Assembly: GCA_037893245.1 (NCBI GenBank)
Contig: JBAIAA010000024.1
Location: forward strand, 434,001-498,000
DNA: 64,000 nucleotides
Source of the DNA: Crossaster papposus
Lineage: Eukaryota; Echinodermata; Asteroidea; Velatida; Solasteridae
Direction of reading: 5' to 3'
Shown here: one piece after another, positions 34,001 through 44,400 of the stretch
How positions within the stretch are numbered: position 1 is the stretch's first letter
Layout: each line of letters opens with the position of its first letter
Made by a program: the position numbers and the translations under genes
Notes under the pieces: model-generated
What the model was told of the DNA's origin: nothing
Databases searched by the model: none
What the model saw: the letters and a program-made list of their open reading frames with translations, nothing else

Positions 34001-37000
34001 AAATATGAATTCTCAGTAAGACTATCAGAAACAGAAGCGATAACTGTTTGGACGTACTTAAACGATTAATGGTGGATTTACAAATGTCGATTAAATGCAA
34101 ATAACTGACAATGATTGCTTTTAGCTGAATAGTTGATGACTTTTTGTTCTTCAAAAATTATTTCGTTTTAATTTAGCTTCTTCCAGCAGACCAAACCAAA
34201 CCTTGGACCGTAGCCTCCAATCCAGACCTTAAGACGCGGAACCGTTTCAAGAACATCATTCCATGTAAGTCAAAGTCTGTAACTAATTAGGTATAAAAAA
34301 AAAGAACAGCCTGCTCCAAACAAGAGTCTAATTTGTTACATTTTGAAAAGTAACCGCTGTGGTTAATTGATTTTTTATTTGATGATGCAATTCTAGATGA
34401 CGAGTCGAGAGTTCCGCTAGAAGCTATTGAGGGCGTGCCGTTATCGCACTACTACAACGCCAGTTACGTACAGGTAAACGCAATTTTAATGTCGACCAAT
34501 TAATTAGCAATTCTGAACTGAATTAATTAGCAATGGCATATTCCCTTTGTTGTTAAATTGAGATGATTCGTATGTTGCAGTAGATGTTACCAAAAAGGTA
34601 CGGGTAAAACGAAGTAACTTTGCCACCCAGGGTTTTTTTTGGCAACTTTTTCCAATAATTGTTATTTCATGTTTTTACTTGTATTTTTTTAAATTTTTAT
34701 TTATCTCAATGATTAAGAAAGAGTTGACAAATAATATCAAACGGGATCTTTTGTAATATGTTATAAATCTCACAAAAAGTGCTTCTGTAAACTATCTGAA
34801 CCAAGTTGCCCCAAAGTAAACTTAAAGTTACCCCGTTTTACGATAACATTTTATTTCTACCCTTATTAGAGGGTGTTTAAAAAAGATATGCAGGAAATGT
34901 CGTAAGAAAACTAGACTAGACGAGTGTAGCAGCCCCAAGCAATCATGAATTATTCATGCTCATGAATATTCGAGAATGTGTTACTAAATGTTTATTTTTC
35001 CGACATTTTTTGACAGGATTACAAGCAGAAAAACACCTTCATTGCTGCTATGGGTAAGCTTTTTAAACACCAATATTGTTATCTGTTAAAAATTTCAATT
35101 TTTTTTTTTATAAAATCGCCAACAAACTATTTTTAATAAACTTATTGCAATTCACGTTCACATTTACATGCATTTTTTTTCTTTCAAGGACCAAACGCGG
35201 CTTCCTTGGATGACTTTTGGAGGCTGATATGGCAAGAGAAACTCAACATCATCGTCATGACAACGCGACTTGTAGAAAGTGGCAAGGTGATCTTCACATC
35301 AGGTCTTCAAAGAAATAGGGAAACATTATCCAAAGTGCGGTCAAATTCAGACGCCTGTTTTTCTCTTGCGATTTAGTTGATTTGTAGCACTTTCTAGAAT
35401 GTAGGTTGATTAATAATTGTTAACCTTAAAAATGTATTGTGGTGTCTTTTTGTTTTCAGGAAAAATGTAAGAGATATTTGCCCACGGAAGTGAACCAGGA
35501 GGAGACATTCGGAAACATTGGAGTCAAACTTCTTGAAGTGGAAGAATTCTCAGATTATACGATCAACACCCTGCAAGTCCACCAGGTATAAGGAATATAT
35601 TTTGTGTTTCTTATTTTGTTTTTGTTGGAAATTAAATCTAATTTGCTCCCTAAAAACCTCAAATTGTTGTTGCATCTAAGTCATTAACATCATTGTTGTT
35701 TCTTAAAGAATAGTTTTAAATATTTTTGCTTAAATCGTTTTTGTTTACTATAACTCTCGGTAAAATCGATAAAACTCTTATTTGACCTCTTAACGTTTTT
35801 TTCCTTGATATATTTTGGTCTTTGCAAAAAAACAATATTATTAATTTACACTGACGCAAGTCTCATCTCTTAAACTTTTTCTTTGAAAAATTCCAGGGCT
35901 CCCATTAATTTCAGGCTGGTCAAATAATTACGACTTCTAATTATTTGGTGGTGTCTTCAAAATTTCTTTTTGCATTTCGACACTTTGATTCTCGTTTAAT
36001 TTTTTTCTTTTCCAAGGCTGACCAGGAGGATATTTGTCACACTATCAAACACTTCAACATGACCACCTGGCCAGATATGGGCGTGCCCCTCTACCCGACC
36101 CCCGTGCTTAGTCTGGTGCGAGCCGTCAGGGACACCCAGTCTCCCATGCTCAGACGCAACAGTGTAGAAGCCGAGAAACCGATACTGGTTCACTGCAGGT
36201 GGGTGGTGTCAAACAAGCGCGTTTCCTAAATCAAGGCTTTGTCATCAGTATCGAGTTCATTCCTGGCAACAGAATCGTTTAAAGGGTTGTCAAAATTACC
36301 ATGCCATGCTTTGGCCTAATGGACATACGATGTTGATAGGTGCCCTGTCATTTAAAGCATCGAGGGTTTTGAAACTGCAACTTCATCAATGTCTTTTTAG
36401 CTCAAGAGCATTAGTCCGAAGCAATACACCAGTGTGTGATATGTAGCCAGGAATCGCGACCACTAGACACGATGTCAGCAACATTAACAATGTACAAAAC
36501 CTGGAGGAAAGTAATCGGGAATTACTCTGACACAAATTTTTGTTTTGTTTTTCGATAACGCAGTGCCGGAGTGGGTCGGACAGGAACATTTATAGCAATC
36601 TACACCTTGATGGACATGATGCTAGAACGAGGTGACGTCAGCGTGTTTAGTTTCGTCAACAATATGAGGGAGAACAGAGTCAATATGGTGCAGACATATG
36701 TAAGTGGTGCAATATGAATATGCAACTTTGCATTCCTTTAATGAGACGCGACAGTTCCAAGACTTTACTACCGCAAGTGTATGGGTTTTACAGGGCAAGT
36801 CGAAAAGAGAGTGACCTTATGAGAAATATTTACGCAAAAAGGTGTAAAAAGGCTACCTTTATGAAGACTTGACGAAAGTTTTTGTTTAAATGAAGAACTG
36901 AATATATGGTTCTTTATTAGAACTCGTCAAAGGTTCTAACTGCAGAACTTGTTTTTCTCAATAAAAAAACTAAACAAGGCTTCCTCCTGGATACTTGGGC

Positions 37001-40000
37001 ATTGGTTCTTAACTGGAGAAAAAATAAGGGATCTGCACAAAGAAACTTGTATTCCATAGTGCAGAACTAAAGGTTTCTCACAGAAGTACAAGATTCCTGA
37101 AGAACTGAACATTATTGGTGATTCGTTCTAGAACAAAAACAAACTTTACTAAATTCAGAATTAAGCATGCCTTCCTTGAAGTAGAACCTGGTTCTTGCAG
37201 AAGTGAACAAGTAGAGTTCCTTGCTAACCCTAATCAGAGCTGCAACTCATGCAGCCACCACCGGAATGATACTCACATTTTGACCTAATACTGTTCACAG
37301 GAGCAGTACGCTTTCATCTACGCGGCTCTGCTGGAGGGGCACCTCAGCGGAGATACCAGAATCCCGCTTAGATATTTTGTCGAGAGATTCCCCAAACTCA
37401 AGAAGATTAATCCAAAGTCTAGAAGACGCTACATCGAGGAAGAATATAAGGTCAGCTCCCAGACATGTATGGAAAAGGCGCTGCTATAACGAACATCATG
37501 AGATCTAAATATTTTGTTCGGTATAGCCGAATGTTTGCTATAGTTGTGTTTGGTATATAGCGGCGTTATATAAACCTCTAACAAGAAGGGAAAACGGCAC
37601 TAGCATCTGTAAACAAAAAGATAGAACATTTGGGAAAGTTTCACAAAGAGTTTTGTTTTTCTCCTTTTGTAATTTTTTACCTTTTATATTAAAAAGTTTG
37701 ATTCCAAAAATCTCAACAGAAAAATCTCTGTCGTGAGTTCTTAATTGTTACCGTTTCATCGATTTTATAATTAATATTCAAACAAAAATAAATTTTTATG
37801 TTTAACGATTTTATTGATTGTGTATAACTGTGTAAACACAAAATTCATCACCCAATGAATTACATAATTTTAGGTTTGCGTTCTTTGTGGTTGTTTTTGG
37901 TCATTGTTTGTTTATTTATTTGTTTGTTTGTTTCCGTAGGCATTGAACCGAATCACCCCACCACCTGAAAAAGAGGCTTATGGAGCGGCTGCCCTCCCAG
38001 AAAATGCCGACAAAAATCGCTTCGAAGAAGTACTTCCTCGTAAGTTGATTGGAAAAATCGTGCAGACCTAAGAAATAAGCCTGACAATACCCAAACACTA
38101 TTCTGTTTTTATTTTTAGTAAACTCTTTGGTTTTATTTTTTTCTGTACCGGTAATTAATAGTGGAGCGCAACCGTCCTAGCTTGACTTACGCGGGAGAGG
38201 GTGCTTCGAGCTACATCAATGCATCGTTAGTTGACGTGAGTAATACGAGTGGCGATTTAAAGATTGCTGGAATTATTTCTCGCAAACTTCATATTCAAAT
38301 ATCGATTAAATACACACCAATACAAACACTAAACTAAAGATACATGCATCTCTAAATAAATACAAATTATCTCTACAAATTAAAAGTACCTCTAACTAAT
38401 TAACGATATTTCTAATTTATAGTCGTGTAAGTAATAATGTTGAATTGGCTCACCATAGATGAATCTCATGAGCCTACGTCATCACCAAGATTCGGTGCAT
38501 TACTAATTATTTAGAGATATTTCTCAACAATATAGATATTTCGAAATAACTCTAAAATAACGCCGCGTAGGTAATAAATGTTATATCGGCTCGAATCATA
38601 TGAGACTAAGTCATCACCACGTTTTGGTGCATAATTTCATTGTCTTAAGTACATTTTTTTAAACAAATTTTCTACCCATACTGAGTCAATTCAATAGCAA
38701 TGTACGCTCTGAGACAAACTTAACAATACATGACTTGTTTTTTATGTTATGTTGACCTGACAGGGTTTTAAGCGCAAGGACGCCTTCATTACGACGCAAA
38801 TGCCCCTACCAAACACCATGACGGACCTGTGGCGTCTGGCATATGACTGGAAATGCCCCACGATCGTGATGATGAACGGGCCTCACACCTTCACCAATGT
38901 AAGTAGGTTCTCTATTATGGTTAGACACCCATGAAAGACTGGTCATTCGAAATTTAAGGCCCAAACATGCATTTTCCGTTCCCGTTATACCTCTGAACAT
39001 TGTAATTTGCTAAATGATTATAGACTATTCTATATTTTGTTATGTAAGACAGGATAACACTTTTTTATCAACTTTATTTTAGTGAGCTTCAAAACATAAA
39101 CTTCACTTGAAACAAATTCTTATTGACTACAGTTTGGTCTTTTATGCTGTTTAGTCATTTATGCAAAATTGAAACGTACGCTTAGAAGAAGAAAGTGAGT
39201 TCCCAAATGGATTTGTATTTCTCAGCACTGGTTCAGACACTCTTTTTCGATTCGTTTTTTTAATTTCATATACATATTTTTTTAATCGTATCAATTATTC
39301 AAAACTAAATTATGCAGGAGCCTGTTCAGTATTGGCCCGATTCGGGTAGCCTGGTCTTTGGGTCTCTGTGTGTGGAGATGATCGAACAGAATAAAAGGCG
39401 AATCTACAACTCAACAACCCTGAAAGTTTCAAAGAGTGACAACTCGAAGGTAAGTCTAGTACCTCTGACCATCAGTATTAATATCGTTCGATTCAAAACG
39501 GGCAAAATTTCACTAGGCCATAATTTTGGATGGAACATAATGATGATGCTTGGATAGAGGGTTTGAATAGTAAAACATGGGTGATTTATTTATTTACGAA
39601 TTCCCGGCTACCTTTAAGGTTCAGCTGGAAAACATTTGACACCTCATTTGGGCAAGGAAATGAGCTTCATAAATATGCATAGTTTGCTACAACATGACGT
39701 GTTGCGGCCGTTGAGATAATTTGATTTTTGGTTTGAAAAGAAAAGGCTTCAAAATGCTTCCATCATTTGAAATGGAGACGAAGCAGAAACGACACCGAGG
39801 TTTGGAAAACCTATTTGTAATTGCAATGTGTTCAACTTCTCATCCCCAGGGTAACACGTTGATCGTGAAGCATTTTCAGCTGAACGGGTGGGAAGGGAAC
39901 GAGGACAAACCCAACTCTCCACAGATCATATTGGACCTGCTGGACGCCGTGAACCAGTGGCAACAGGAGTGCCAGTCAACAGGGCCAACTCTAGTTCAAT

Positions 40001-41083
40001 GCATGTTAGTTTTTCATCGACTTCTTCTTACTATAGTCCAACTGTCCGCGATCTGTAAAAAAAAAATGGCAGGCAACCTTGTCATACTTGAGATGTAATG
40101 ACGTCATGGTTTGTTTACGTTAGCACCTTCCAACAGGGGCCAATTTCATAGAGCTGCTAAGCAAAAAAATTTGCTTAGCACCAAAAATCTTGCTCATTAA
40201 AAACAGGTTATACCAGCCAAATTTCTACGTGTTTTTCATGCTAACCAAAAAAACAGCTGATTATCAATCCAGAACAATAAAGATCAGGTGAAAATTTGGT
40301 CTGGAACCTTGTTTTTGCCAAAGACAAAATGTCATGCTAAGCAAATTTTTGTGCTTAGCAGCTCTATGAAATTGGGCCCTGGAGCTTGGTTGGTCTAGTT
40401 CCCAACTGGCTTCCATTATACGAAAGCGCACATGTAAACAAGGAGCCAAGTTACGTCTGTGACTATCGTATTCGCATACTTTTCACGATTTCACAGAAAG
40501 AGTATGAAAAATCAAGTGCTGTTGGGATGAGGTTTTCTTATCAAAATAGAAACCACAACACAGAATTTCACTGAAAATATGTTGTTCACAAACGAGGCAG
40601 TGTTAGTATCATTACACAAGCCGCAATAAAAAAAACCACTTTAATTATCAAGATTTGTATTGTTCGTCCTTCGATTCAGAAACGGAGTCGGTCGCAGTGG
40701 CGTCTTCTGCGCCGTCTCCAATGTACTTGAGAGGGTGGGCAAGGAAGAGGTGGTTGACGTCTTTCAAGCCGTGAAGAGACTCAGGATGAACAGGCCACAG
40801 ATGATCGAATCTTTGGTGAGTTACTGCATGTACTTTGTTTTTTAAAATGGTTTAATTCCTTGGCATGGACTCTTTTCATTCTTTCTTCCTCTGCTAAATA
40901 CACCACTTTGAACTAGAAGCCATACTTAACTTAAATGGCCCGTCATATTAACAGTTTCTGTTAAACTAACTTTATGGGTTTTATTTTACATTTGTTTCAT
41001 GTCAACAGGAACAGTTCATCCTGTGCTATGAAGTGATCTACCAAAATTTTGAACGCTTCCAGCACTACGACAACCTCCTTTAA
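23576..41083 (+). CDS. Receptor tyrosine phosphatase with Tie-like ectodomain (Ig-Ig-EGFx5-Ig-FN3x3-TM-PTP-PTP)
   Basis: Complete 32-exon model: 23576-23651, 24093-24392, 24832-25077, 25373-25507, 25853-25993, 26458-26589, 27182-27337, 28591-28722, 29012-29278, 29535-29861, 30253-30329, 30763-31239, 31764-31833, 31953-32061, 32700-32794, 33164-33259, 33582-34015, 34177-34264, 34397-34473, 35017-35053, 35189-35286, 35460-35585, 36017-36198, 36564-36699, 37301-37450, 37940-38039, 38162-38235, 38764-38898, 39318-39449, 39850-40004, 40680-40815, 41009-41083. Every junction is GT/AG and in phase; the total, 4971 nt, gives 1656 residues with one stop. The ectodomain follows the Tie order, while the cytoplasmic part is a tandem phosphatase. 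Expected at the plasma membrane, removing phosphate from tyrosines under control of an extracellular ligand (inferred). No vertebrate receptor phosphatase that I know has this ectodomain. Confidence 0.92.
25373..28722 (+). CDS. Gene C exons 4-8: five EGF-like domains
   Basis: Exons 25373-25507, 25853-25993, 26458-26589, 27182-27337 and 28591-28722, residues 208-439, all phase 1-1. EGF1 has CYNGGICNDLNGRCLCPAG. EGF2 has VFCLPDPLGCRCNAGY, the sequence signature of the Tie middle EGF repeat. EGF3 to EGF5 have FGASCLQECHC, FYGVDCTEKCQC and YGLNCADICRC. One more EGF than gene A and two more than vertebrate Tie receptors. Confidence 0.92.
26767..27016. mobile_element. GGGGCC...AGCTGCTAAGCACA inverted-repeat element, copy 3
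   Basis: CAGGGCCACTTTCATGGAGC at the left and GCTTGATGAAATTAACCCC at the right, with GCTAAGCACAAAAA inside. It lies in the intron between EGF3 and EGF4 of gene C. Ends more diverged than at 22315-22565. Confidence 0.75.
29012..29278 (+). CDS. Gene C exon 9: third Ig-like domain
   Basis: Phase 1-1 exon, residues 440-528. FTCNVIGNPLP gives the first cysteine strand and EEFICYIVEP the second. It shares the CxxxGNPLP motif and the final MYG/LYG with gene A exon 2720-3016, so the two are homologous domain for domain. Confidence 0.9.
29535..31833 (+). CDS. Gene C exons 10-13: three FN3 repeats
   Basis: FN3-1 is exon 29535-29861 (VTIGWDVW, SELVPDTAYKLGVAV, then TTPCGG). FN3-2 is split over 30253-30329 (ends ITVSWQ, the same split as in genes A and D) and the first half of 30763-31239 (GLEPYLRYAVSVSAVNEIGG). 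FN3-3 uses the second half of that exon and 31764-31833 (VGESGWSEAAKATT). The 70-bp last exon has the same length and phase as exons 59772-59841 and 56537-56606 of gene D. Residues 529-845. Confidence 0.88.
30036..30146. mobile_element. Small inverted-repeat element, second copy of the CAAACCCTAGCTT family
   Basis: Begins CTCAAACCCTAGCTTCG and ends AAGCTTGGGTTTGGAAAA, in an intron of gene C. Similar to 11720-11832. Target duplication not found. Confidence 0.45.
31291..31526. mobile_element. TTAA-flanked MITE, family 2, copy 3
   Basis: Ends CCAGTTCGCGCCGG and CCGGCGCGAACTGG with TTAA at 31287-31290 and 31527-31530. It starts only about 50 bp after the donor of gene C exon 30763-31239. Confidence 0.93.
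31953..34015 (+). CDS. Gene C exons 14-17: membrane span and tyrosine-bearing juxtamembrane region
   Basis: Exon 31953-32061 has a glycine-rich linker and a membrane span at about residues 858-879 (ILGTLFIGIIIALTIVLV) followed by RRR. Exons 32700-32794, 33164-33259 and 33582-34015 encode a long, polar, proline- and threonine-rich segment. It contains TIYENA (Tyr about 942) and CAYGNI (about 1052), both of the YxN form that binds Grb2-type SH2 domains. The phosphatase could thus be a signalling scaffold as well as an enzyme (inference). A MITE ends about 60 bp before exon 32700-32794. Confidence 0.88.
32308..32637 (-). mobile_element. TTAA-flanked MITE, family 1, copy 3
   Basis: Ends AGCTAGGATACACCATT and AAATGGTGTATCCTACCT. 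TTAA precedes it (32304-32307); the right flank is TTGG, apparently a mutated TTAA. Internal stem AATCGCC with GGCGATT at 32458-32475. Inverted relative to copies 1 and 2. Confidence 0.88.
34177..37450 (+). CDS. Gene C exons 18-25: membrane-proximal phosphatase domain D1 (catalytic)
   Basis: Residues about 1091-1388. Seen: RFKNIIPYDESRV, DDFWRLIWQ, IVMTTRLVESGKEKC, the WPD loop TTWPDMGVP (Asp about 1252), and HCSAGVGRTG formed across the 36198/36564 junction (Cys about 1292, Arg present), then the Q loop MVQTYEQY. These are the residues of an active classical PTP. Two departures: the recognition-loop KNRY tyrosine is Phe (RNRF), and KCxxYWP reads KCKRYLP. The acceptor at 34176 is chosen because the alternative a few bases later runs into a stop. 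Confidence 0.92.
37940..41083 (+). CDS. Gene C exons 26-32: membrane-distal phosphatase domain D2 (probably weak or inactive)
   Basis: Residues about 1389-1656, ending 25 codons into the last exon with TAA at 41081-41083. Seen: SSYINASLVDGF, DLWRLAYDWKC, VQYWPDSG, and the P-loop QCINGVGRSG across the 40004/40680 junction (Cys about 1586). Cys and Arg are kept, but the His before Cys is Gln and the WPD loop is replaced by GWEGNEDK, with no aspartate in the acid position. Like many receptor PTP D2 domains, it is likely regulatory rather than catalytic. The tail is only HYDNLL. Confidence 0.92.
40133..40382. mobile_element. GGGGCC...AGCTGCTAAGCACA inverted-repeat element, copy 4
   Basis: CAGGGGCCAATTTCATAGAG at the left and CTCTATGAAATTGGGCCCTG at the right, about 250 bp. 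It lies in the intron that interrupts the D2 P-loop codons of gene C. Confidence 0.88.
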
Positions 41084-43760
41084 GGAAATGTAAATCATCA
41101 TCAAATCTGGGAAAATCGCAGAAACAGCGCTGTTTTACATTTCTCAAGACGTTTAGAACAAATTATAGTTGCACAATGCAGTGACACAATTATTTTGATA
41201 CTTACACAGAATTGTACATTTTATTCAAACTCAATCGTAAAACTGAAGTAATACAACGAGAATAGCGATAAATAACATTAGAATACATAAGTAATGTACA
41301 ATGGTAATTTGTGGATGCATATAAGACAAGATTTATTCGTGGACAAAGTCACTAAAGAACATAGCGCTTTCTGCTTGTCAGAATGTGAAATGACGAAATT
41401 GTTCAATACTAAACACATCGTTGACGCCATTGAGATTGCACTATTGACTATACAGAAGAGGTCCAGTGTGTACATGTATATAACTTTCAAGTTCTCCTTA
41501 AAAGATTTTCATAAAAGTCTACATAGTAACACAAGATGTTCAGGCACAGTAGTATATCCACATAAATGTACATAAATCGGTCAGAAGTGAAACCATGGGA
41601 GATTGATTGACGCACATTGTTTTTTTTCTCAGTTTGTCAACACTTTTACACCAATCAAAAGATTCGCATACAATGCATAATGGCTTCACGTGACCACAAC
41701 AATTGCTAAACATTATTGTAACCCAGTATAGGCCTAATAATTACACATCTACAAAATGATTTTTTTTTTGTGTTATGGTTGAAATGAAATTCTTTGAACA
41801 GCTTAATATTTACATGCAGACTAACATCTTGTAGCATAAAAGGTCATTGTTAATATTTATATAACCGCAAATATGTGATCCACTCCACAAAATAAGGTAT
41901 TATGTTGAAATTGAGTTGTATACATAGTTGGAAAGCTGGCACGTACTGTAAGCTTTCATTTGGTATATAATAGAGCTCCATAACCCCTCCCATTTGAGAG
42001 ATGTGGCATGTTGTCATATTAATTACATCCTTGAAGTTTATAATTACACAACTGAGAAAACAGGCCTTGAAATAGCTGGCTCTGTTGTGAAACAACAGAA
42101 TGATGCACGGTCGTGTTTTCACTTTATTAATCGAAATCAACCTTTCTGTGTATGAAATTTGAAACTTTAGGTATTAAAGATGTTATTTTTGAAAAATGAT
42201 GTCATTTATGAAAAAAATGAAAATCACTTTTTGATAAAAATAATGTTTACCCTCTCAACGTTAAGCGAGCCATTACATAATAATGCAACAAATGTAATAT
42301 TACATTATAAAGCGCGACTTTTTTTGTGGAGCCGGCCACATAATTATATTCTTAAGGTGAAACTATATCGTCATAACTTGCATCTTATAAGACAAAATGA
42401 ATTGAAACATTTCTGTATCTGCCTAAGGCAACATCTCCTATTGAGATGCAACTGTTATTGTCGCAAATAGGCTAGTTCGATTGCTCAATATAGTCCAAAA
42501 CATTGGGAAAACAAAAATTGCAAAACAAATAGCACAAAGTTTGAAAAATTGTTGTGCACAAGTCTACAAGGAAAGTCGCTCTTAGGTACTATTATTAGTA
42601 ACGATAATACTTTTTATTAAAATTTGATAGGGTGTTCCATTACTGAAGAAATTAATCAATATTATATATATACCACTGAAATCAAATTAAAATACAACTA
42701 AAGCTCTGACAATTTGCCGTTTGTTTTCTTTGTGTTTAAAACAAATTACATTAGTCTTGGGGATTTGGTCGCCGACCAAATGATCTTTAAGTCCGCCCTT
42801 AAGACGACGGAATCATGCAGGTATGCACGCCAATTTTTCACCCACGACTTGAATAAGCGCCTGTTGGGTTTATAATACGCTAAAACAAACGGAACCATTT
42901 TCGTTCGTCCAATCCGAACGTACGAAAAGATGCTGCGTTCAAGGTCTGTAATTATCAAGGACTCGACAATAAAGTATAATAATTGCTTTCTATGATGGTC
43001 TTTTAAACTAAAAAAGGCACTTGAAAAAAAACCTACGCTTGCCAATTGCACACTTTATTGCTCCGTTTTTTGCCGGCAAGGCCAACGTGGTTAATTAGAT
43101 GGCGTGGCTAGTCTGTGGAGTGGTGCCGCGAAGCGCAGCGACGAGGCCTTTTTACTTGTCTTATGTTTTTCTTTATTTCTTAATGTTTGCTACCCTAGGG
43201 TAGCAAATTTATAACTGTGTACATGATGTACATTGATGTATATGGTGTCAGCATAACCTATGCAAAACTACAAATACCTCGTATCTAATAATGGTCACCG
43301 ACTTAAGGTGTTGAATTAATGATTATTTTGTTTAGATTTAAGACAATATTTCTTCAATATTGTTTGAGAATTGTTTTCTTTCTGATTACAAAAAGAACAG
43401 TTGTTTACTTTGTAGGGAAACTTCAGTTTATAGCTTATCTCACAAATATCCCGTCTGCCCACAAACTTCGAAGCAGATGTCGTTCGTCTCGTGCATGTGT
43501 TCGAATTCGATAACGCGATCTCACATACGAAACAAACGGGCCTAAAGTTTCACGATGTCGCGACTTGAGGATGAGTCTCTGTATGGCGCGGAGGAGTTGA
43601 GGTCAGCTGACAGGCAGACCCCGTACAGTTTAGGTTTAGACGTTACCTGATCGGCAACATTCACGATATCAATGGGACAAGGTCTTTGTTTTGCGCGTGC
43701 AGAGGTTTTAGATTTAAAAGAAAAAAATCCCAAGCCAGGCGACTCTTTGTGGAGACTTAC
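41084..43760. other. Gene C 3' side and intergenic region
   Basis: AT-rich sequence with no coding exon that I can support. It must contain the 3' UTR of gene C; no clear AATAAA signal lies within the first few hundred bases. Open frames here lack domain features. No named repeat found. Confidence 0.55.
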
Positions 43761-44275
43761 GGTGCGGTGAAGCGGCCGTTAGCGTCAGCTTGCATGCAGG
43801 TAAGCTTCACTTCTGTGGCGGGAACGGCAGGTGCATGGTACTCACGGATCACGGCACGGTTGTCAGTACACCATGTGTCATCCCAACGACCGCCAAATTG
43901 AGCCCACAGTTGCACGCAATCGTAACCGTATGTATCCCTCGGTTCTCCTGGCGCCCAGTCGGTGTAAACGCACTCCCCGCCCCCGTTGCCTGGCTGGACG
44001 AAATTGCCCTCACTCAAATCATTCCTGCAACCGATCCAAAGACTTCCTTCTTCATAGTTCTCCTTGAACATTTGCCAAATGAGCTGTTGTTCTTCATATG
44101 AATCCGGTACGGCCATGCTGCCACTCATGTCGGAGCAAATCGCAAGACCATCGTACCACATCATGGTGTCATTAACGAGGCAATAGTAACCCCCACCCAC
44201 CGTCTCCCACTTAGGACAGAGGCTGGCTGTGATGACACCTACAAGAAACATCAAATATCGTACATCTGTGCCCAT
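43761..44275 (-). CDS. Secreted C-type lectin-like domain protein
   Basis: From ATG 44275 the frame gives a hydrophobic leader (YLMFLVGVITASLC) and then a C-type lectin-like domain: CPKWE, GLAICSDM, SLWIGCRND, WAPGEPRD, YDCVQLW and RWDDTWC. The sugar-binding EPN motif is EPR and the usual WND is WDD. The cysteine normally following (in IC[EQ]) is Arg (VIREYH), so one disulfide may be missing. The frame ends in TAA at 43758-43760, which overlaps a donor-like GTAAGT. A good acceptor (TTTCTTGTAG, exon start 44238) also sits inside the leader. So it is either a small intronless secreted lectin-like gene or an exon of a larger gene. It follows the remains of gene E directly. Confidence 0.72.
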
Positions 44276-44400
44276 TGTGTTGCCCGCAAAGTCAACCAAA
44301 GAGCTTTACATAAAAGATGAAAATTCAACCACAGGTTTGCACTGTGTACGTCCTGAAATCAGTAGATGGCTGTTCTCTGAATTAGAACTCCAACTTAGAT

